From Sarcophilus harrisii (taxonomy: Eukaryota > Chordata > Mammalia > Dasyuromorphia > Dasyuridae), in NCBI RefSeq assembly GCF_902635505.1, contig NC_045432.1, forward strand, positions 4,870,775 to 4,934,774: a DNA stretch of 64,000 nt, read 5' to 3'. The notes beneath the pieces were generated by a model. That model had not been told where the DNA came from. It did not search any database and was given only the letters and a program-made list of their open reading frames with translations. Shown here one piece after another: positions 58,401 through 64,000 of this stretch; within the stretch, counting starts at the first letter, position 1; every line of letters starts with the position of its first letter. Made by a program: the position numbers and the translations under genes.

Positions 58401-61400
58401 GGATTTAGAGTTTACTTGAGTAAGGGGAAGAAGTCAGCAAAGTCATTACCTGCTAAGTGTGGTTTGAGGAAGGTCCTCCTAGGGCCCAGGATGCTTAATG
58501 GGAGAGCCCACCTTGAGGTTTTTAGACCAGTCTGGCCTGAATGATGGTGCTGATGACCCTGAATTTGGACAGTGCCCATGAGACTGGAAAGGAAGGGAGA
58601 ATGAATGCAGTGACTGGCTGAGGTGAGATGAGAGGAATGAAGTGTTTCCACATTCCTCCAAGCACCAGTGAATGCTGTATTGGAGGTGCCGTGTGCAAAG
58701 ATGTCAGGGCCAATCCCCAAACTGAGAAGGCCAAGGGGCTGAGGCAGTACACGATCGGGGTTCGGATGATGGCCACCCAAGGACCATGGCAAACAGCAAA
58801 GAACTATTGAGAAAGGAGGGAAGACTTCTGGCAAGGAAATCAAGGAAAGCTTCCTAGAGGAGGTGGCATTTGAGTGGTGGACTGGGCCTTGGAAGATGTG
58901 CACACCAGCCATTAGCGGCAGTGCGAACGAAAGTATGGATATAGAAAGACATAGAGGGTTCTTGGACTCCATTTGTAGAGGCCTTCAGTTCCAGGCCAAG
59001 GACTTTCAAGTGTTCAAACTCTGAACTTTCATTTCTTTGGCTTGGCATTAGGACTAGATTGTGAAGGTTGCTTATAGCTCTCAAGTCTGTGATTTTTTTT
59101 TTATTAGTCAGTAGTGAACCCTTGCAGATTTTTGAACAGGAGGATTCATTTGGGAGAGGGAGTACATAGGGTATAAAGGAGGAAAGAGACTGGAGCAAGA
59201 AGGAGACTTAGTGAGACATCCAGCTGAGTGAAGGTGAGGGTCCAGACTAAGATGTTCACAGTAGAGCTGGGAAGATGGAGGGTGGGATCCTCAGAAGGAT
59301 GAAAGTCTGGAGAGGAAAGGATCGGGCCTCCCAGAATTACTGGAGCCACCACCTCTTCTCGATATTCCCTCCTTCACATCACTTCTCTTAGAAGATAAAG
59401 GTTACTCTTTATGGGAATGGTTTCCAGAAGGAAAGAGGGGCTGGTCTTTTCTGCCAGAGGAGAAGTTCTGGGTATCTCTTGATTCTTGAAGAGCCCAAGA
59501 TCCTCTTTGGGATATGGCCTGTGAAAAGGGTGTGTGTGTGGGGGGGGAGGGTATTTGGGGATCAGGGGGTCAGCCTCCCTAATCTCCCTTTGTGGTGGAG
59601 AAATGGAAGGTTCTGTCTTACCCTCCTTTAGAGACAAATCTCTTCCACCGCAGTGGTAGCTGAGGGCTGGATAAGTTTGTACTTTTCTATAGCTTTCCTA
59701 ATTTGAACTTGGAAAAGAACAAGCTGTTCTTCTATTAGAGGGACGGCAGGGACCCTGAACAGAGGCCATTTTCACTTATCTTTTAGAAACAGCTGGCAAG
59801 GAAGCTGTGAGCCTCTGAAGGCCATAGAAGCATTATTGCCTAATGAGCTCCATGTGCTAGTTAAGAGATAAGCCAGATAAGAGGGGCCTTTTTTGGAGTC
59901 CCCCTCCCACCCTCGTACCCCTCTGATTAACAAGCTCCTCCCCTCAATGAGGCAAGCGCTTGGTGACTTGCCAGGAAGAAAGCCAGTGTTTCCATCTTGT
60001 TTTCTTGGGTCATTGGTGGGCTTGGAACCTTCCCACAAAGTTGTCATTGGAAGTTAATATCGGGAAGACAATTCAGTCACAGAATAACCCGTCCCCACCA
60101 AGAGAGATGCACCTTTCCAGAAAGCAAGCTCAGAGGCCTGAGAGCCCGATCACTGCGGCACTCACAGAACAAGCAGGATTCAAAAAGGCAGAGGGTGTGC
60201 ACGTAGATGGCACCTAGCATTTCTTCAATACAGACATCCTGAATGGGCTGAGGCACCTCTAGCCCTGGATTCCTCATCACTTACCTGGTCAGGGGAGCTA
60301 TCTGGAGGGATTTAAGAAAGATGATCCCAGAACTGTGTGGGAGCAGACGAGAAGGGCCCACGAGCCTTCTCTCCCACAGCCCAGCTACTTTGGAGAGCCA
60401 AAAGCGTGCTGAGCTCAGGTCCCTGCAGGGGTCCTAGGAGAGGTGTGGATTTGAAATCTCCCACCGTGAGGGTTTTGGTGCTTGTTCCCCACTTCTATCT
60501 CCCGCAGAATGACATTCCCAGAGCCGATGCATGTGCTGGTTACTAAGGATACAAAGGCCCCAAACTTCCCTAGTCACTACTCTCCTCATCCAGGCGAGCA
60601 ACTCCAGAGGCTGGGGTTCAGGCCTGGTACCTCTCTAGGAAGGATCATTGGTGGGGCCAGTCAAGGTGGCAAGAGTAAAGACTTGGAAGTCAAGATTTGG
60701 GTTGACAAGAACCAGGAGCAGCAAGGGGGGAAAGGGGCTGAGGGGATTTCCCCTTCATCAGAGGTTTCCAAACAGAAGCTCTCACTTTGTTGGGATGTTT
60801 TTGCTCAGATATGGAGTCAGGCTGGATCAGGTGACCTGAAGTCTCTTTCTAGAGGGACATCAGAGAAGGGGGAGCACCTGAATTGAATGACTCTTTGTTC
60901 TTTCCATTTCTTTTCTTTCTTTTTTCCTCTCTTTCTTTGTCTTTCTGTGTATCTATGTGTCTATCCCTGTGTTTGTCTCTCTCCCCCACTTTCCTCTCTG
61001 TCTTTCTCTCCCTTTCCTCTCTCTGTCTCTGTTTCTTCCTCCTTTCCTCTCTTTCTTCTTTCTGTCTCTCTGCTCCCTCTTCTCCCCCTTTTTTGTCTCT
61101 CTCCCCACTTTCTCTCCCCCCTTTCCTCTCTCTCTTTTTGTTTCTTTCTGTTTTCTTTCCTCTGTCTCTCCCCCCTTTTTCCTCTCTTTCTTCCTCCCTC
61201 TCTCTCTCTCTCTCTGCTTCTCTCCCCTTACTTCCCTTCTCTTTGTGTCTCTCCTCCTTTTCTGTCTCTCTCCCTCTTTCTTCTTTCTGTCTCTCTCTGT
61301 CTCTCCCCCCCCCCGCTCTCTTTGTCTCTCTCTTCCTTTCTTCTCTTTCTGTCTCACTCCCCCACTTTCTTTCTCCCCTTTCCTCTCTCTGTCTCTCTCT

Positions 61401-63541
61401 ACCTCTCCCCCCTCTTTCCTCTCTCTCTTTCTTTGTCTCTCTCTCCTCCTTTCCTCTCTCTGTCTCTCCTCCCTCTTTCTTTCTCTCTCTCTCTCTCCCC
61501 CCACTTCCTTTCTCTCTATCTCTCCTCCTTTTCTCTGTCTCTTTCCCCCTTTCCTCTCTTTCTTTGTCTCTCTTTCCCCTCCTTTCCTCTCTCTCTGTCT
61601 CTCTCTCCCTCCCTTTACTCTGTCTCTCTCCCCTTTGCTCCCTCTCTTTCCGTCTTTGTCCTCTCTCTTTCCGTCTTTTTCTGTCTCTCTCCTCCCTTTC
61701 CTTCTTTTCTTTTTCTTTCTCTGTCTCTCCCACCCCCCAGTCTCTTTCCTCTCTCCTTTTCTCTCTTCTCTCACCCCTCACCTTTCCTGGTCCTGTGTCC
61801 AGTACTTTTCCACTGGTGTTTCTTACTGCCAGGAACATATTTGACATTCCCTGGAATTCTGGGACTGTGTATGTTGGCATCCCGCACCCTGGTTACATTT
61901 TGGGGAGGCAGCAGCTCTCTGCCAAAGATTCCACTGTTTTCTGCTTAGGAAGGAGCTGAGGGGGACTTTGGGGTGGGGGGTGTTTCTTCTCCCTAGCTTC
62001 GTGTGCTGCTGTGGCCAGGCTTGGTGCTCTCTGCCACTGCTCCCTTCTCTTCCAGGCCTCAGAGCAGCCTGTCTGATTCCAGTAAATTTGATGCCCCCCC
62101 CCAACCAGTCCTGGTTTTGTCACTGCCCCGAGAAGTAGGGTTTTTTCTAGGGTGAGTCTGAGCTGAATCAAAAGTCCCAGACTTCAGGTCCCCGGATATT
62201 TTGGAAGAGCGCAAGCTGGAGCTACAGTGGCTCATTGGATTGTTCATGTTCCAACCTGGAAGGGACCTCAGAGGCAATTGGGTTTAAAGCCCTCCTTTTT
62301 CAGATGAGGAAACTGAGATGCACCAAAGTTGGGAGGTGGTGTTCCAGCCCAGTGCTCTTGCCGTTTGGGACCTGAAGGTTCTCCAAGTGTGGTCTAGGAA
62401 CCCCCACGAGGTCTTCAACATCAGAACAGTTTTATTCTGATACAAAAGGGTTTCCTTTCTAACATGGTAAATATCAATAGATTTAAAGCAAATCCCTTTG
62501 AGAGTTCCTCAGTCATTTTTTGGAGTATGAGTTGAGAATAGATCCCAAGAATTCCCAGTTCCCCAAATGCAGATAGCCCCAGTCGGAAAGGACCCAAGAG
62601 CCAAAGGGATTTCCTCCCTGAAGTTTGGTGATGAGTATTTGTTGGATCCCACATTCCCTCTTGTAACCCTCCCGCCCCCTTCCTCTGTGCCCTGGGAGAC
62701 CCCAAAGAAGTTGTTCTCTTACATCTTAGTTGAGTGTTTTTGTCATCCCTGCTGACAAGAGGAGTCTGATTCAAATAATTGCTTGCCTTCATTTTGGGGG
62801 GAGTTCTTTACTTGCCCAGATGCTCTCTGGGAGCCTCTGGGAATATGTCATTGGAAACCCTGAAGGCTGTTCTGTCTGCCTTTGTCCCTGTCTCTGTTTC
62901 TGGCGAATGTACTGTTGCTTTTTCCCCCAGATGATTTCTGGCCCCTCTCTTCCCAGAGGAAGGTATAAACTGAGAACCTCCCTGTTTCATCTCATTAAAA
63001 GCTTGAGCAGAATCCCCAGACCCTCTCACTGATTCAGAGTTTGTGTTTCAGTCCTCAGACAGACCCTTCCCTTCAGGAGTCCTTTAAGGAGAAGCAGCCA
63101 GTGGAGCTCCCAGAACCCATCTGGAGCTTGATTCTGCGCACTCTGGAGCATTCTCAGAGCCTCAACTCATGTTTCTAAGTGAATCGCCTTCTCACTTGTA
63201 GCTGATGAGTTAGGAATAAGGAGTGGGGTGATCATGAACAGGCCATCAGATTTGGCATCTGAAATGGGACTGGAAAGTAGAGATGTACTTTCCTTCAAGG
63301 TTCATTATGGCCTAATGGATAAAGGGCTGGCCTGAGTCCTCTGACACCATTGGCCACGTGGGCCGCTCCCCAAGGTGGGAGCTGTGATTCTTCTGCTTCT
63401 CATGATGGAGGTGCTTTGTTGTTGGGGGTTTTTTTAATGGGCTTTTCTAAAGCTAAAGTTTCCTCCCTTTATTGCCTTAGGACGCCATCAGGGATGTCCA
63501 CATCAAAGGCCTGATGTACAAATGGATTCTCCAGGATTTAG
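47363..63541 (+). CDS. NT5DC2: NT5DC2, 5'-nucleotidase domain-containing protein 2 (first seven coding exons; gene continues past the window)
   Basis: Joined exons 47,363-47,615, 54,608-54,792, 55,843-55,917, 56,095-56,150, 56,671-56,764, 57,639-57,767 and 63,481-63,541 encode 284 residues in one frame. All introns seen are GT-AG. The product belongs to the cytosolic IMP/GMP 5'-nucleotidase-like (NT5C2-related) branch of the HAD superfamily. The catalytic-type motif I is DYDYT at residues 117-121, with the nucleophile expected at D117 and the second Asp at D119. The later HAD motifs lie beyond the window. It is called NT5DC2 and not NT5DC3 because of [13 protein letters not shown] before DLLPP and because NT5DC3's extra Ser-His-Gly-Asn segment before [12 protein letters not shown] is missing. 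The start ATG has G at -3 and +4 and an in-frame TGA at 47,351-47,353. Enzyme activity of NT5DC2 is not well established. The Arg/Ala/Gly-rich N-terminus (residues 1-60) could be a mitochondrial-type presequence (inference). In human the family length is about 520-557 residues, so about half is seen here. Confidence 0.93.
49510..49650 (+). mobile_element. MIR SINE fragment
   Basis: Plus-strand MIR, diverged: 'gtgtggccttgaacaagtaa', 'actataaaatgggtagaata' and 'accagcacctacc'. Confidence 0.7.
49670..50560 (-). mobile_element. L2 LINE fragment with an internal SINE remnant
   Basis: Minus-strand L2: 'atttattaagtccctgccat', 'ccctcaaagagcttaatttc', then 'tttgatcctagaagcaacag', 'ggagtcactgaagttcctta' and 'tgctttaggaatatcatttg'. 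A SINE remnant ('gaagacctgaatacaaatcc') lies at about 49,855-49,955. Confidence 0.75.
52030..52250. mobile_element. Possible hAT-type DNA transposon remnant
   Basis: Contains 'acaaatttggcccgctgctg' and near the other end 'gctgaatttggccctttt', similar to hAT elements whose ends contain 'aaatttggcccgc'. Weak and tentative. Confidence 0.3.
52315..52425 (-). mobile_element. SINE remnant
   Basis: Reverse strand of a tRNA-derived SINE: 'ttgaacccagggcttcctga', 'ccaatctgctatgctgccaa'. Confidence 0.55.
54608..54792 (+). CDS. NT5DC2: NT5DC2 coding exon 2 (HAD motif I)
   Basis: Codes residues 85-146, from [19 protein letters not shown] to RDILVEQYK, and carries the motif GFDYDYTL. The acceptor follows 'ttttggactttcag' and the donor is aag|gtaagg. 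It ends in phase 0. Confidence 0.93.
54889..55067 (+). mobile_element. L1 tail-only insertion with exact 10-bp TSD (NT5DC2 intron 2)
   Basis: 179 bp holding only the last part of an L1 3' UTR and its A-rich tail. The TSD aataacatgt is at 54,879-54,888 and 55,068-55,077. It starts 97 bp after the exon 2 donor. Confidence 0.9.
55285..55410 (+). mobile_element. MIR SINE fragment
   Basis: Plus-strand: 'gggtgcaaatcccagctctg', 'ctgagcttcagtttcttcat' and 'ctgaaaaataggggtgg'. Confidence 0.7.
55421..55455 (+). repeat. (GT)n microsatellite
   Basis: 35 bp of uninterrupted GT directly after the MIR fragment. Confidence 0.95.
55843..55917 (+). CDS. NT5DC2: NT5DC2 coding exon 3
   Basis: Exactly 25 codons (residues 147-171), [10 protein letters not shown] to GLHYDIPK. 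The acceptor is ccctttgtag and the donor is aag|gtaagt. Phase 0 on both sides. Confidence 0.93.
56095..56150 (+). CDS. NT5DC2: NT5DC2 coding exon 4
   Basis: 56 nt coding [18 protein letters not shown] plus two bases of Arg190. The acceptor is gggcttttcag and the donor is atag|gtaaga. Intron 3 before it is only 177 bp. Confidence 0.93.
56671..56764 (+). CDS. NT5DC2: NT5DC2 coding exon 5
   Basis: Completes Arg190 and codes residues 191-221, [14 protein letters not shown] to QVSGFYGK. The acceptor is catccctcctag and the donor is aag|gtgagt. Confidence 0.93.
57639..57767 (+). CDS. NT5DC2: NT5DC2 coding exon 6
   Basis: 43 codons (residues 222-264), [19 protein letters not shown] to IHLYKDVT. 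The acceptor is ggctctctcag and the donor is acg|gtaatt. The residues before KQF decide NT5DC2 over NT5DC3. Confidence 0.93.
58820..59290 (-). mobile_element. L2 LINE fragment
   Basis: Minus-strand L2 phrases: 'aggaaagcttcctagaggag', 'gaggtggcatttgagtggtg', 'gtgaacccttgcagattttt' and 'gaacaggaggattcat'. Confidence 0.6.
60897..61788 (+). repeat. CT-rich low-complexity tract / minisatellite
   Basis: About 890 bp of almost pure pyrimidine on the plus strand, with scattered G. It is built from variable units of the form 'tttcctctctctgtctctct' followed by a C run. Its long open frames (for example 60,883-61,959 plus, Ser/Leu/Pro/Phe only; 60,849-61,880 minus, Glu/Arg/Lys only) follow from composition. 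Confidence 0.92.
62228..62345 (+). mobile_element. MIR/L3-like SINE remnant
   Basis: Contains 'aagggacctcagaggcaatt' and 'ttcagatgaggaaactgaga', a phrase common to several ancient mammalian repeats. Exact family unsure. Confidence 0.4.
62380..62530. mobile_element. hAT-type DNA transposon remnant, tentative
   Basis: 'tctccaagtgtggtctagga' followed by 'acccccacgaggtcttcaac' and 'gttcctcagtcattttttgg' resemble mammalian hAT-Charlie MITE ends. Confidence 0.35.
63305..63345 (+). mobile_element. SINE head fragment
   Basis: 'ggcctaatggataaagggct' resembles the tRNA-like head of marsupial SINEs, cut off after about 40 bp. Confidence 0.4.
63481..63541 (+). CDS. NT5DC2: NT5DC2 coding exon 7
   Basis: Codes residues 265-284 ([20 protein letters not shown]) plus one base. 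The acceptor is attgccttag and the donor is ttag|gtgagt, phase 1. The next exon should start AG... to complete Glu, as in human NT5DC2, and lies outside the window. Confidence 0.92.
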
Positions 63542-64000
63542 GTGAGTTTGTAGCCAGGCTTTATGTGGGAAATTCTGAAATTGAGAGTGAGGGGGAGTGA
63601 TGCCCATGGTGGGAGGCAGGGCAGGAGCAAGAAGAGACCACATTTCCTTGGTTGTACTTACCAAAAAATGCCAGTCCCGTTGGTGTTGGGAACTCTTACG
63701 TATGCATGTGTGTATGCACACACGTATTCTTTCTCTCCTTGGGGAATATAATTAAGAGCTGTTTCTCTTTATACTTGCTTTTTGCATTCTGGTCTTAGAG
63801 GTTTGGAGGTCTTAGGCCATCCTCTCTTTCCTCCCCTGCTCCAGAGATTAGGAGCTCTTGTGAGATGGGGGGCTTTTGCAGGTTTGGTGTCCCAGCACCT
63901 GGGGCTTCCCAGTTTAGAATTAGATTAGGATCAGAGCTCCAGCTTGTGCCTGACCAGTGATGCAGCAGCCTCATTGATCGGTATTTGCATCCTTTTGGTA

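Larger units (their letters stand above)
57768..63480 (+). other. NT5DC2: NT5DC2 intron 6 (5,713 bp)
   Basis: GT-AG intron. It holds an L2 fragment (58,820-59,290), unique sequence (59,300-60,890), a CT-rich tract (60,897-61,788), an hAT-like remnant (62,380-62,530) and small SINE fragments. The long frames in the CT-rich tract are compositional. Confidence 0.85.

Noticed and set aside
60883-61959. Open frames of 270-358 codons on both strands
   Set aside because: They lie in a CT-rich tract. The residues are only Ser/Leu/Pro/Phe/Val/Cys on one strand and Glu/Arg/Lys/Gly on the other, so composition removes stops. No domain is seen, and the tract is inside an NT5DC2 intron.

Overview
This window is mammalian nuclear DNA, almost certainly from a marsupial and probably an Australian one (dasyurid-like). 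The evidence is dozens of L1 pieces whose 3' ends match marsupial L1 tails, tRNA-derived SINEs of the marsupial MAR1/WSINE type, L2, MIR, CR1/L3 and RTE relics, several solo retroviral LTRs, and one intron-containing gene with vertebrate splice sites. The species call rests on recalled repeat consensus sequences and is an inference.

Positions 1 to about 45,680 are a gene-poor, AT-rich repeat landscape. I found no host exon in it. Most of it is L1 inserted into L1. An old near-complete L1 on the minus strand fills 1-6,690 and holds two younger L1 insertions. A second old L1 on the plus strand runs in pieces from about 30,540 to 36,960 and holds at least five more. Many insertions keep readable target-site duplications (TSDs), so order and orientation can be worked out directly. 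Six solo LTRs lie at 13,430, 16,237, 17,401, 26,571, 27,797 and 42,876; five have 6-bp flanking repeats (exact for three, one mismatch for two), which fits class II (ERVK-like) elements. Stretches of apparently unique sequence (6.7-11 kb, 12.7-13.4 kb, 14.5-16.1 kb, 24.5-26.4 kb, 28.8-30.3 kb, 39.0-40.2 kb, 41.8-42.7 kb, 45.7-46.4 kb) separate the repeats.

From about 46,430 base composition changes to a CpG island holding GC boxes, CCAAT boxes and an E-box. It is the promoter and first exon of NT5DC2 (5'-nucleotidase domain-containing protein 2, HAD superfamily). Seven coding exons can be placed exactly on the plus strand (47,363-47,615; 54,608-54,792; 55,843-55,917; 56,095-56,150; 56,671-56,764; 57,639-57,767; 63,481-63,541). 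Together they encode the first 284 residues, including the HAD nucleophile motif DYDYT. The rest of the gene lies beyond the right edge. The introns hold MIR, L2, hAT-like and L1 remnants, a (GT)n run and a 0.9-kb CT-rich tract.

No undescribed gene system is visible. The most informative observations concern retrotransposition: an L1 that carried about 235 bp of flanking DNA with it (44,776-45,665), one target sequence that appears three times around two L1-derived pieces (35,139-36,133), and a three-level nest with a perfect 103-bp tandem duplication (16,985-19,260).
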